From Deltaproteobacteria bacterium (GTDB lineage: Bacteria > Myxococcota_A > Polyangia > Polyangiales > Sandaracinaceae), in the NCBI GenBank assembly GCA_017303575.1, contig JAFLCL010000051.1:1-39398 (forward strand): 39,398 bases of DNA, given 5' to 3'. Of the stretch, positions 15,144 through 22,905 are shown piece after piece. Position 1 is the stretch's first letter; every line of letters starts with the position of its first letter. The position numbers and the translations under genes were made by a program. The notes under the pieces are model-generated. The model had not been told where the DNA came from and made no database searches. It worked only from the letters and a program-made list of their open reading frames with translations.

Positions 15144-16484
15144 ATGGCGGTGCGACCCGAGGAGAGACATCTGCGCGTGGCGCTCGTGTGGGCAGGCGCG
15201 CTGCACTGGGAAGAGACCTACATGCGGAAGGAGCCCGTGATCCTTCCCGAGAGCGTCTTGCCCATCGGCGCGGCGGTCTCCAAGCAGACGCTGCTCACGC
15301 CGTCGGCGGCGGGCTACACGCTGGCGCCGCTCGCAGGCCTCGGCGGGTCGGTGTGGCTCTCGGGCGTGCGTCGCGAGGTGCACGAGCTCGGCGGTCAATC
15401 GGTCGCGATCGGGCCCGACGACTACGGTGTCGTCACGATCGGCGGCGTCGCGATCTTCTTCCAGATGATCAAGGCGGCGCCGCGCGCGGCGCGTCAGCCG
15501 TTCGCCACCGACATCGCGTTCCTCGCGACGGTGATGCTCTCGCTCTTCGTGCACGCCTCGATCGGCCTCGTGCTCAAGATCGCGCGCGACGAGATGCCAC
15601 CGCCCGATCCGCTCGAGCTGCCGACGGATCTCGTGCGGCGCTTCATGGTCACCCCGCCGCCCGAGGATCTCGTGGAGCCCGAGCGTCAGTCGGGCGGCAC
15701 CGACACGAACGATCCTGGCATCCAGGATCGTGAAGAGGCCGGTGGTCGTCAGGCCGAGGGCGAAGAAGGTCGGGTCGGTCGCGAGGACGCGACGCAAGAG
15801 CAGACGGAGATGGAAGGTCCCGTCAACGGCGGCGCCGCAGCGCGCGTGCGATCGATGGGCCTGCTCGGCGTGCTCGCGCAGCCCAACACCGACGGCAGCC
15901 CGCTCGCTGCGCTGACCGAAGGACCGAGCGTCTCGGACATCCTCGGTGGCCTCGGCTCGAGCCGCACCGTCTATGGCCGTGGCTCGGGCGGCACGGGCCT
16001 TCGTGGCTCGGGCGGCGGAGGCGGCGGCACGGGCCCTGGCACGCTGTTCGGCGGCGGCGGTGTCGGCACCGGCGTCGGCGCGGGCAATGGCTCGGGCGGC
16101 GGCCGTGGTCGTGGCGGCCCGGGCGCGCCAGGGCGAGGTCGCGGCGAGGTCGTGGTGCGCGTGCAGACCGAGCGCCCGCGCGTGAGCGGCTACCTCTCTC
16201 CCGAGCAGATCATGCGCGTGGTGCGGCAGAACTCGGCCGCGATCCGCTACTGCTACGAGAGCGAGCTCCAGCGTCAGCCCAACCTGCGAGGGCGCATCGA
16301 GATCGGCTGGCGCATCAACCGGGAAGGTCGCGTCACGACCTCGCGCGTCGCGCGCTCGACGATGAGCAACGCGCGCGTCGAGGGCTGCATCGTGCGTCAG
16401 GTGCGCAACTGGCGCTTCGATCAGCCGGATGGCGGCGAGGTCGACGTCGTGTTCCCGTTCATCTTCGGCGCGACCGGCGGCTGA
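15144..16484 (+). CDS. AgmX/PglI C-terminal domain protein (TonB-like myxobacterial envelope protein)
   Basis: The protein is 446 aa. The N-terminal 130 residues form a cytoplasmic beta-rich domain (VVTIGGVAIFFQMIKAAP) of FHA-like or beta-sandwich look. One transmembrane segment follows near residue 130-155 (FLATVMLSLFVHASIGLVL), then a Pro/Asp-rich region and a long Gly-rich linker (about 275-340). The last 100 residues carry the AgmX/PglI tail: QIMRVVRQNSAAIRYCYESE, LRGRIEIGWRINREGRVTTS, VEGCIVRQVRNWRF and a terminal VDVVFPFIFGA. This periplasm-spanning, TonB-like layout is shared with proteins implicated in Myxococcus gliding. AAGGAG sits 9-10 bp before the ATG. Confidence 0.92.
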   Translation: MAVRPEERHLRVALVWAGALHWEETYMRKEPVILPESVLPIGAAVSKQTLLTPSAAGYTLAPLAGLGGSVWLSGVRREVHELGGQSVAIGPDDYGVVTIGGVAIFFQMIKAAPRAARQPFATDIAFLATVMLSLFVHASIGLVLKIARDEMPPPDPLELPTDLVRRFMVTPPPEDLVEPERQSGGTDTNDPGIQDREEAGGRQAEGEEGRVGREDATQEQTEMEGPVNGGAAARVRSMGLLGVLAQPNTDGSPLAALTEGPSVSDILGGLGSSRTVYGRGSGGTGLRGSGGGGGGTGPGTLFGGGGVGTGVGAGNGSGGGRGRGGPGAPGRGRGEVVVRVQTERPRVSGYLSPEQIMRVVRQNSAAIRYCYESELQRQPNLRGRIEIGWRINREGRVTTSRVARSTMSNARVEGCIVRQVRNWRFDQPDGGEVDVVFPFIFGATGG

Positions 16485-16508
16485 AGAGCCTTCGCGCCCG
16501 CGGCCGCG

Positions 16509-16664
16509 TCAGAGACCGAGAAACAATCGATTCACGACCGAAGGGACGCGGTGGTGGGGGGTCCAGGGCGAGTTCCGCAGGCCGAAGGCCGAGGATGTTT
16601 GAGCATCGGACCCCCCTCCGCCGCGGCCCGACTCGAAGCGCGGCGATTCTTTCTCGCTCTCTCA
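16509..16664 (+). repeat. Repeat family B, copy 1
   Basis: This 156-bp element lies between the convergent AgmX-type (+) and esterase (-) genes; its right end includes the esterase stop codon. It is about 90% or more identical to the inverse complement of 19062-19218. It has imperfect 20-bp terminal inverted repeats sharing CGAGAAA-AATC, and an inner long-range stem GGGGGGTCC/GGACCCCCC around a GGCC-gaa-GGCC core. It contains no coding capacity. Confidence 0.85.
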
Positions 16665-17396
16665 GAACACCTGACCGAGGTAGTGACGCGCCTGCCGCTT
16701 CCACCACACGTAGTCGTGGCTGCTGTCCTTGCCCCACACGGCGAGGTGATGCGGGATGCCGCGGTGATGGAGCGCACCCGCCATCTCGAGCGTCTCGGGG
16801 ATGCAGCCGTCTTCGTGCGCGCCGCGACCGACGACGAGCGTGAGGTGCGTCTGCAAGCGCACGCGCGCGAGCGCGACGCCGGAGAGGTTGGGCACGAACG
16901 CGAGCGGATCGTTGAAGTAGAGCGCGTCCGAGCTCTCGCCCCGCCCGAACGTGCTCGCGCGGTAGCGGCCGGAGAGACACACGGCACGACGAAACGTCTC
17001 GGGGTGCTTGAGCGCGAAGAGCGCGGAGTAGAGCGCGCCCATCGAGCAGCCGGTTGCGACCATCGGAGCGTCCGGCAGGCGACAGTCCGCGCGGATGAAG
17101 GGCACGAGCGTCTCGAGCACGTAGTGCTCGTAGGCCGCGTGCTGACGCATGCGATCGGAGAGCGGTCCTTCACCCGAGAAGGTGCGCGAGACGTTGCTCT
17201 CGGTGCAGTAGATCTTCACGCGCCCCGCAGCGAGCAGCGGCCCGAGCGCGTCGATCATCCCGGCGTGCTGCCACTCGTGCGCGATGCCCGCGTTCGAGGG
17301 GAACACGATGAGGGGGAGGCCCATGTGCCCGTGACACCAGAGGTGAACACGGCGACCGAGGGCGGGACTGTCGAGGAGGACGTGGCGTGCGGACAT
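16662..17396 (-). CDS. Alpha/beta-hydrolase esterase (putative esterase / EstA-like family)
   Basis: The protein is 244 aa without a signal peptide. The nucleophile elbow is GCSMGA (VATGCSMGALYSALFALKHP, near residue 118). LPLIVFPSNAGIAHEW near the start is the oxyanion-region strand, and SHDYVWWKRQ near the end supplies the catalytic His (GKDSSHDY). An Asp or Glu acid is likely in the GRGAHEDGC segment. This matches the putative-esterase family (feruloyl esterase D / trehalose-mycolyltransferase-like fold). The substrate is unknown. It is divergent from the GMC oxidoreductase gene across 102 bp, which suggests shared regulation. The gene's TGA is the first three bases of repeat B copy 1. Confidence 0.88.
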   Translation of the reverse strand: MSARHVLLDSPALGRRVHLWCHGHMGLPLIVFPSNAGIAHEWQHAGMIDALGPLLAAGRVKIYCTESNVSRTFSGEGPLSDRMRQHAAYEHYVLETLVPFIRADCRLPDAPMVATGCSMGALYSALFALKHPETFRRAVCLSGRYRASTFGRGESSDALYFNDPLAFVPNLSGVALARVRLQTHLTLVVGRGAHEDGCIPETLEMAGALHHRGIPHHLAVWGKDSSHDYVWWKRQARHYLGQVF

Positions 17397-17498
17397 ACGG
17401 CGCGCGGAGGGTAGCAGGGCGCACGCGCGCACTCGCGTTTCCGGACGGTAACAAACGTCCACCCCCCGCGGGTTTCGCGCGGCTACGCTCCGCGCGCG

Positions 17499-19064
17499 AT
17501 GCGCGCGGCGTACGACACGGTGATCGTCGGAGCGGGCTCGGCGGGCTCGGTGATCGCCTCGCGCATGACGGAGTCGAGCGCGCACGACGTCTTGCTCGTC
17601 GAGGCGGGCCCCGATCACGGCGCCGAGATGCGTCCTGCCGATCTGCGCGATGGCACGCGCAACAGCTACCGCGTGCACGACTGGGGTTTGTCCCACCGGG
17701 CGAGCACGAGCGCGGCGCTGCGCGTTCCCATGCCGCGCGGCCGTGTCGTCGGTGGCAGCTCTGCGGTGAACACCTGCATCGCCCTCCGCGGTGTGCCCGC
17801 GGACTACGACGAGTGGGCCGAGCGCGGCCTCGCCGCGTGGTCGTGGGAGCGCTGCCGGCCCGCGTTCCTCCGCCTCGAGCGCGACCTCGACTGCCTCGAC
17901 AGCGTCGCGCGCGGCGATGGCGTGTTCGATCCGAACGAGCACGGCATGGACGGTCCGCTGCCGATCCGACGTGCGCGCGAAGACGAGCTCACCGCGTGGC
18001 AGCGCGGCTTTCGTGACGCATGCATCGCGCACGGGTTCGCCCGCATCGACGATCACAACGCGACCGGCGCTCTCGGTGTGGGCCCGCACCCGCGCAACGC
18101 GATCGACGGTGTGAGACAGGACGCAGCGCGCTCGTGGCTCGGACGCGAGGTCCGCGCGCGAGGCAACCTCGCGATCGCGCCGCACACGCACGTGCATCGC
18201 ATCGTGGTGTCGCGAGGCCGCGTGACGGGCGTCGAGCTCGAGCACCACGGCGTGGTTCGCACCGTCGCCGCGAAGCGCGTGGTGCTGTCCGCAGGCGCGC
18301 TCGCGAGCCCTGGTGTGCTCCTTCGGTCGGGCCTCGGGCCGAAGGCCGAGCTCTCGCGTCTCGGCGTGCCGTGCGTGCGCGACGTGCCCGCGGTGGGCGT
18401 GCGCCTGCTCGATCATCCCGGCACTGCGATCTTCGCCTGGCCCACGCGCGAGGGCCTCTCGGACACGAGCGCGTCGCTCTTGCAGATCGCGCTCCGCCTG
18501 CGGAGCAAGCACTCGCGCTTCGACGGAGATCTGCAGCTCCAGCCCGGTTCGTACTGGTTCTTCCCGATCGGCGCCGGCCTCTCGGTGCCTGGCGTCGGTG
18601 TGATGGCGCAGATCGGAAAGCCCGTCGGTCACGGCACGCTCCGCTTCCGCGACGCGCACCCGCACACGCTGCCGACCATCGACTCGCGCTTGTTCTCCGA
18701 GCCCGCCGATCGTGCCGTCGCGCTCGAGGCGCTCGAGCTCGGCCGCGCGCTCATGGACACGCCGCCGCTGCGCGGGCTCTCGCGTCCGGTGTGGCCGCGC
18801 ATGTCGAGGCTCCGCGATCGCGCGGCGCTCGAGGCCTTGCTGCCCTCGCTGTGCGACTCGGGCTACCACCCCTCGGGCACGATCCCGATGGGCGAAGCGA
18901 CGGACGACTTCGGTCGCCTCGCGGACGTCGAGGGGCTGCACGTCGCGGACGCGTCGCTCTTTCCGACGATCCCCACGGCCAACATCCACCTCGCGGTGCT
19001 CATGATCGCAGAGCGCTTCGGCGCATGGCTGCGCGACGGACGCACACCGAGCGACGATCGCTGA
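17499..19064 (+). CDS. GMC-family FAD oxidoreductase (choline/alcohol dehydrogenase-like)
   Basis: The protein is 521 aa, usual for the family. The N-terminal VIVGAGSAGSVIASRMTE is the FAD dinucleotide-binding motif, with LVEAGPDH after it. MPRGRVVGGSSAVNTCIALRG is GMC signature 1, and VLSAGALASPGVLLRSGLG is signature 2. The C-terminal GYHPSGTIPMGE and VADASLFPTIPTANIHLAVL carry the active-site His and the FAD-binding end. It oxidises an alcohol group to a carbonyl; the substrate is not apparent. Start ATG is at 17499. Its TGA lies at the edge of repeat B copy 2, and a divergent esterase is its likely functional neighbour. Confidence 0.93.
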   Translation: MRAAYDTVIVGAGSAGSVIASRMTESSAHDVLLVEAGPDHGAEMRPADLRDGTRNSYRVHDWGLSHRASTSAALRVPMPRGRVVGGSSAVNTCIALRGVPADYDEWAERGLAAWSWERCRPAFLRLERDLDCLDSVARGDGVFDPNEHGMDGPLPIRRAREDELTAWQRGFRDACIAHGFARIDDHNATGALGVGPHPRNAIDGVRQDAARSWLGREVRARGNLAIAPHTHVHRIVVSRGRVTGVELEHHGVVRTVAAKRVVLSAGALASPGVLLRSGLGPKAELSRLGVPCVRDVPAVGVRLLDHPGTAIFAWPTREGLSDTSASLLQIALRLRSKHSRFDGDLQLQPGSYWFFPIGAGLSVPGVGVMAQIGKPVGHGTLRFRDAHPHTLPTIDSRLFSEPADRAVALEALELGRALMDTPPLRGLSRPVWPRMSRLRDRAALEALLPSLCDSGYHPSGTIPMGEATDDFGRLADVEGLHVADASLFPTIPTANIHLAVLMIAERFGAWLRDGRTPSDDR

Positions 19065-19218
19065 GAGAGCGAGAAAGAATCCCTGCGCTTCGGATCGGGC
19101 CGCGGCGGAGGGGGGTCCGATGCTCAGACATCCTCGGCCTTCGGCCTGCGGAACTCGCCCTGGACCCCCCTCCACCGCGTCCCTTGAGGCCGTGAATCGA
19201 TTGTTTCTCGGTCCCTGA
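19062..19218 (-). repeat. Repeat family B, copy 2 (inverted relative to copy 1)
   Basis: The complement matches 16509-16664 over its full length with about ten differences. Here the long inner stem is 12 bp and perfect, GGAGGGGGGTCC with GGACCCCCCTCC. It fills the gap between the convergent GMC oxidoreductase (+) and Ser/Thr kinase (-) genes: the GMC stop codon is its first three bases and the kinase stop is 5 bp beyond its other end. Confidence 0.85.
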
Positions 19219-19223
19219 GTGAC

Positions 19224-20162
19224 CTACTGCGTGAGCGGGCGAGTCTCGATGCGCGCGGGGGGCTTGGTCACGCGCGACAGGCGTGAGGCGACCCACTCCG
19301 CGACGTCGAGCGGCCCGAGGGCAGGCCTCATGCGACGCAGCGCGAAGAGCGTGCGCGCGAGCGCTTCGGTGGTCGGGAAACGGTCCTCGGGGCGACGCGA
19401 CAGACACCGCAGCACGACCTCGGCGACGTCCTCGTCCATGCCGCGCACGTCGGGCGGTGCGGCCTCCTTGATGCGGTCCATCACCACGAGCGGGCTCTCG
19501 CCCTCGAACGGACGCTTTCCTCGGAGGAGCTCGTAGAGCATCACGCCGAGCCCGAACTGATCGCTCGCGCCCGAGAGCGGCGCGCGCGCGATCTGCTCGG
19601 GCGACATGTACGCGTACTTGCCGCGACGCAGGTGCGCCTGCGTGGTCTCCGCGACGTGCGTCTGCTTCGCGATGCCGAAGTCGCCGAGCTTCACGTGGCC
19701 GTGCCGCGCCACGAGCACGTTCTGGGGCGACACGTCGCGGTGAACGAGACCGATCGAGAGACCGCGCGCGTTGGTGCGCGCATGGACGTAGGCGAGCGCG
19801 AGCGCGACTTGCTCCGCGAGGTGCAGGGCGAGCGCGGTCTCGATCGGCTCGCCGAGCGTGAGCGTCGAGAGATCCGCGCCGTCCACGAGCTCCATGCGCA
19901 CGTAGTAGACGCCGTCGTCGAGCCCGAGGTCGTGCACGGCCACCAGACACGGGTGGTGCAGCTGCGCGCCGAGACGCGCTTCGTCGAGCAAGAGCTTCTC
20001 GAGCGACGCGTTCCCGCGCAGCTCCGGCAGGAGCACCTTGAGCGCGACGTCCTCGACGAAGCCGCTCGCGCCGAAGGCCTGCGCCTGGAGCACCTCGGCC
20101 ATGCCGCCGCGGCCGAGGAGGCCGACGATGCGGTACGGGCCGAGCCTGTCGGGCAGCTCCAT
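19224..20162 (-). CDS. Eukaryote-like Ser/Thr protein kinase (soluble)
   Basis: The protein is 312 aa and is nearly all kinase domain. It has a glycine loop GRGGMAEV (17-24), the VAB-type lysine in VALK (42), catalytic loop HRDVSPQN (141-148), DFG (161-163), and activation segment ending GKYAYMSPEQI. HRDVSPQN is typical of myxobacterial Pkn kinases. No transmembrane or sensor domain follows; the final 40 residues are a short helical tail. It is divergent from a lipoprotein gene and convergent with the GMC gene. Targets are unknown. The nearby FHA-containing activator at 21505 is an attractive phospho-threonine reader, but that link is inference. Confidence 0.95.
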   Translation of the reverse strand: MELPDRLGPYRIVGLLGRGGMAEVLQAQAFGASGFVEDVALKVLLPELRGNASLEKLLLDEARLGAQLHHPCLVAVHDLGLDDGVYYVRMELVDGADLSTLTLGEPIETALALHLAEQVALALAYVHARTNARGLSIGLVHRDVSPQNVLVARHGHVKLGDFGIAKQTHVAETTQAHLRRGKYAYMSPEQIARAPLSGASDQFGLGVMLYELLRGKRPFEGESPLVVMDRIKEAAPPDVRGMDEDVAEVVLRCLSRRPEDRFPTTEALARTLFALRRMRPALGPLDVAEWVASRLSRVTKPPARIETRPLTQ

Positions 20163-20322
20163 CGACCAGAGGATGTCACGCCGTTCCTCGATCGCGCTCG
20201 CGCGCCCGTGAACGCACGACCTCGATCGTCAACCGCCGGCCACAGGTGGTGACGGCCGGAGCTCCGTAGGGCGCTCGTTTCCGCGATCATGCGCGGCATC
20301 GACCTTGCTCGGCGCGCGCGAC

Positions 20323-21069
20323 ATGACGACGAGTGCCCGAGTGGGTTGGATGCTGCTGAGCGCGCTGGCCCTGAACGGATGCGGCGGGCCTCCGCCCATC
20401 GTCCCGATCGATGCGAACCGTCCGCGCTTCGATGGTGGTCCTGGCGTCGACGCGTTCGTGCTGCCTGCGATCGATGCGGCGGTGGATCCTTCGATCGACG
20501 CCGATCGGGACGCGCTGGTGGTGCCGATCGACAGCCCGGCTGCGACCGACGACGCGCCTGGGCGACCGCCGGAGGAGGCGTTCACCTCGTGGACGTCGAG
20601 CGACGTCATCGACGACGCCACCCCTCGCGCCCGCGCGATCGCTGCCGATGCTGCGCTCGTGTGGATCGAGGGCGAAGAGATCCGCCCGAACGGCACCATC
20701 GACCTGACCGACGCGGCGCCGACGCGGGGTCGGTGGACGCTCTATTTCACCGCTGCCTCGAGCATGCAGGCGATCTCGATCACCTACGAGGCCTACGACG
20801 AGGGCGCCGCGTGGCCGTCGATCACGACGCCGACGTACACGATGCGCGCGCCGATGGATCTCTCGATCGCGCCCGACAGCTCGGTCTTCCACGACGAGTA
20901 CATGAACGCCGGGTGCACCGCGACGTCGATGTTGCTCGACGCCAACCTCGCGCCGCTCGCGCTCGACGCCTCGACGCCGCTCTACCTGCGTCTGAACGGA
21001 GGCGAGCTCGCGGAGTTCGACGTCACCTCGACGGGCACGACGCTCCAAGCGGGCTCCGGCTGCATGTGA
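20323..21069 (+). CDS. Exported lipoprotein of unknown function
   Basis: The protein is 248 aa from the ATG at 20323; a TTG 18 bp upstream is less likely. Signal peptide and lipobox (MLLSALALNGCGG) put the lipid-anchored Cys near residue 20. An Asp/Ala-rich linker (IDAAVDPSIDADRDALVVP) follows, as in other lipoproteins of this window. The C-terminal 170 residues look like a single beta-rich domain, with strands such as GRWTLYFTAASSMQAISITY, and two Cys near the end that could pair. No family is recognised. Confidence 0.8.
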   Translation: MTTSARVGWMLLSALALNGCGGPPPIVPIDANRPRFDGGPGVDAFVLPAIDAAVDPSIDADRDALVVPIDSPAATDDAPGRPPEEAFTSWTSSDVIDDATPRARAIAADAALVWIEGEEIRPNGTIDLTDAAPTRGRWTLYFTAASSMQAISITYEAYDEGAAWPSITTPTYTMRAPMDLSIAPDSSVFHDEYMNAGCTATSMLLDANLAPLALDASTPLYLRLNGGELAEFDVTSTGTTLQAGSGCM

Positions 21070-21091
21070 TCACCACTCCGGCCGTCGCCGC

Positions 21092-21451
21092 TCAGGGCGT
21101 GGGCGGCATGGGAGGAGCGCCGTAGGCCGCGATCGGCCGGGGATCTTCGGGCTCCGGCGGACCCCCGTACGCGGGGGCCTCGACGCGCTCGTCGGGCTCG
21201 GGCGGGGGCAGCGGCGCGGCGCCATAGGCGGGCGCGGTGCGGAGCTCTTCGTCGGGCGGCGGAGCTGTCTCCCCTCCGTTCGATCGACCGTCGTTCGTGC
21301 CGGGCTCCGGCTCGAGGGTCGCTGTGCCTCCACACGCCGAGACCGTGAGCCCCACGGCGAGCGCGAGGCCGGCCGTGTGAGCACGCGAACAGAAGGGGCA
21401 CGCGGCGCGCGCGCGCACGTGGCGATGACATCGGGGACACGGAGTGAGCAT
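21092..21451 (-). CDS. Short zinc-ribbon / membrane-anchored protein with repeated PAYG motif
   Basis: The protein is 119 aa. The N-terminus has two CxxC pairs, CPRC and CPFC, 14 residues apart, as in a small zinc ribbon. A hydrophobic segment GLALAVGLTVSACGG follows that also looks like a lipobox. If the ribbon is cytoplasmic, the Cys after it would not be a normal lipoprotein site, so the topology is ambiguous. The rest is Pro/Glu-rich with three to four (A/P)AYG(A/G)(A/P)P units. It is divergent from the FHA-sigma54 gene across 53 bp. Function unknown. Confidence 0.65.
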   Translation of the reverse strand: MLTPCPRCHRHVRARAACPFCSRAHTAGLALAVGLTVSACGGTATLEPEPGTNDGRSNGGETAPPPDEELRTAPAYGAAPLPPPEPDERVEAPAYGGPPEPEDPRPIAAYGAPPMPPTP

Positions 21452-21504
21452 GAAGGCCTCGGACGTTCGATCGCGCCGATCGATTCGTCGCGCGCGCTAC
21501 CATC

Positions 21505-22857
21505 ATGCCCCAAGTGGCGATCACCGCGCGCACGCAGATCCTCTCCGACGGTGTCCTCGGCCCCGCGCCGCGCGGCCAGCGCCTCGAGGTCGTGGTGGTC
21601 GAAGGGCCCGACATGGGTCGCCTCGCGACGCTGGAGAAGAAGGTCTCGATCGTCGTCGGCTGCGAGCCAGGTTGCGAGCTCCTCCTCACCGACGATCGGG
21701 TCTCGCGTCGTCACGTGCGCCTCGAGCTGCGCGACGACGGCGTGGTGGAAGTGGAAGATCTCGGCAGCCGCAACGGCACGATGCTCGAGGGCGCGCGCGT
21801 GCAGCGCGCCGAGGCTCGTGCAGGCGCGACGCTCAAGGTGGGCAAGACGTTCCTGCGTCTGCTCGCAGGCTCCGAGCGCGTGGCGATCGCGCCCTCGCAG
21901 TCGCGTCGCTTCGGCGAGCTCGTCGCCGAGTCCCTCGCGATGCGTGAGGTCTTCGCGGTGCTCGAGCGTGTCGCGGAGAGCGACGTGACGATCCTCCTCG
22001 AGGGCGAGACGGGCGTCGGCAAGGAGCTCGCGGCGCGCGCGATCCATGCCGCCGGCGATCGTCGCGACAAGCCGTTCGTCGCGATCGACTGCTCGGCGCT
22101 GCCCGAGCACCTCGTCGAGAGCGAGCTCTTCGGTCACGTGCGCGGCGCGTTCACGGGCGCGACCGACGCGCGCAAGGGCGCATTCCTCCATGCGCATGGA
22201 GGAACACTCTTCCTCGACGAGCTCGCGACGATGCCGTCGGCCGTGCAAGTGCGTCTCTTGCGCGTGCTCGAGGAACGAAAGGTGCGCGCGGTCGGATCGG
22301 ACGTGGAGAAGCGCGTGGACGTGCGCGTGATCGCGGCGAGCCGCGAGTCGCTCGCGCTGCGCGTGGCCGAAGGGACGTTCCGCGCCGATCTTCTCTACCG
22401 CCTGGGCGTGGTGACGGTGCCGATCCCGCCGCTGCGCGTCCGACGCGAGGACGTGATCCCGATGCTCTCCGCGATGCTCGTCGCGCGCGGCAAGGAGTGG
22501 CCGAGCGAGACCTGGCCGCGTAGCGCGACCGAGCGCCTCCTCGCGCACGACTGGCCCGGCAACGCGCGCGAGCTGCGCAACGTGCTCGATCGCGCGCTCG
22601 CGCTCGCGCCGCACGCCAAGACCTTCGAGGAGCTGCCGCTGCGCGTGGGCCCGACGACCGAGTCGACGGCGCTCTCGGTGCGGAGCGATCTCCCGTTCTC
22701 CGAGGCGAAGCAGGCAGTGATCGACGCATTCGAGCGCGCCTACCTCGCAGACGTCCTCGCGCGCACGCACGGCAATCTCTCCGAGGCCGCACGCCAGATG
22801 GGCCTCGACCGCAAGCACCTCCGCGATCTCTGCACCAAGCACGGCCTCCGGGACTGA
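21505..22857 (+). CDS. FHA-domain sigma54-dependent transcriptional activator
   Basis: The protein is 450 aa. The FHA domain (about 45-105) contains the phosphothreonine-binding SRRH and GSRNGT motifs. The AAA+ domain has Walker A GETGVGKE (167-174), GAFTGA (214-219) for sigma54 contact, and Walker B GGTLFLDE (232-239). A Fis-type helix-turn-helix ends the protein ([20 protein letters not shown]). It drives open-complex formation by sigma54-RNA polymerase at enhancer-dependent promoters. FHA at the N-terminus instead of a receiver domain is typical of myxobacteria and implies input from Ser/Thr kinases; a kinase gene lies 1.3 kb away at 19224. Targets are unknown. It is convergent with the ATPase-nuclease gene. 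Confidence 0.96.
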   Translation: MPQVAITARTQILSDGVLGPAPRGQRLEVVVVEGPDMGRLATLEKKVSIVVGCEPGCELLLTDDRVSRRHVRLELRDDGVVEVEDLGSRNGTMLEGARVQRAEARAGATLKVGKTFLRLLAGSERVAIAPSQSRRFGELVAESLAMREVFAVLERVAESDVTILLEGETGVGKELAARAIHAAGDRRDKPFVAIDCSALPEHLVESELFGHVRGAFTGATDARKGAFLHAHGGTLFLDELATMPSAVQVRLLRVLEERKVRAVGSDVEKRVDVRVIAASRESLALRVAEGTFRADLLYRLGVVTVPIPPLRVRREDVIPMLSAMLVARGKEWPSETWPRSATERLLAHDWPGNARELRNVLDRALALAPHAKTFEELPLRVGPTTESTALSVRSDLPFSEAKQAVIDAFERAYLADVLARTHGNLSEAARQMGLDRKHLRDLCTKHGLRD

Positions 22858-22858
22858 C

Positions 22859-22905
22859 CACCTCGCGCTGGCAACTCTGCCAGCTGGCAACTCTGCCAGC
22901 GAGGT
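22859..22905. repeat. Two tandem 16-bp CTGGCA-N4-TGCCAG palindromes inside a longer inverted repeat
   Basis: Units lie at 22868-22883 and 22884-22899, each ctggca-actc-tgccag, exactly abutting. Outer arms ACCTCGC and GCGAGGT enclose both units, so the whole 47 bp is a nested hairpin. It fills the gap between the convergent FHA-sigma54 (+) and ATPase-nuclease (-) genes and could terminate both. The same 16-bp unit occurs three times at 24465-24512. Confidence 0.85.

Noticed and set aside
16662..19175. 837-codon minus-strand open frame continuing upstream of the esterase
   Set aside because: Only the last 244 codons form the esterase. The rest is antisense to the GMC oxidoreductase and repeat B; its first residues are just translated repeat sequence.
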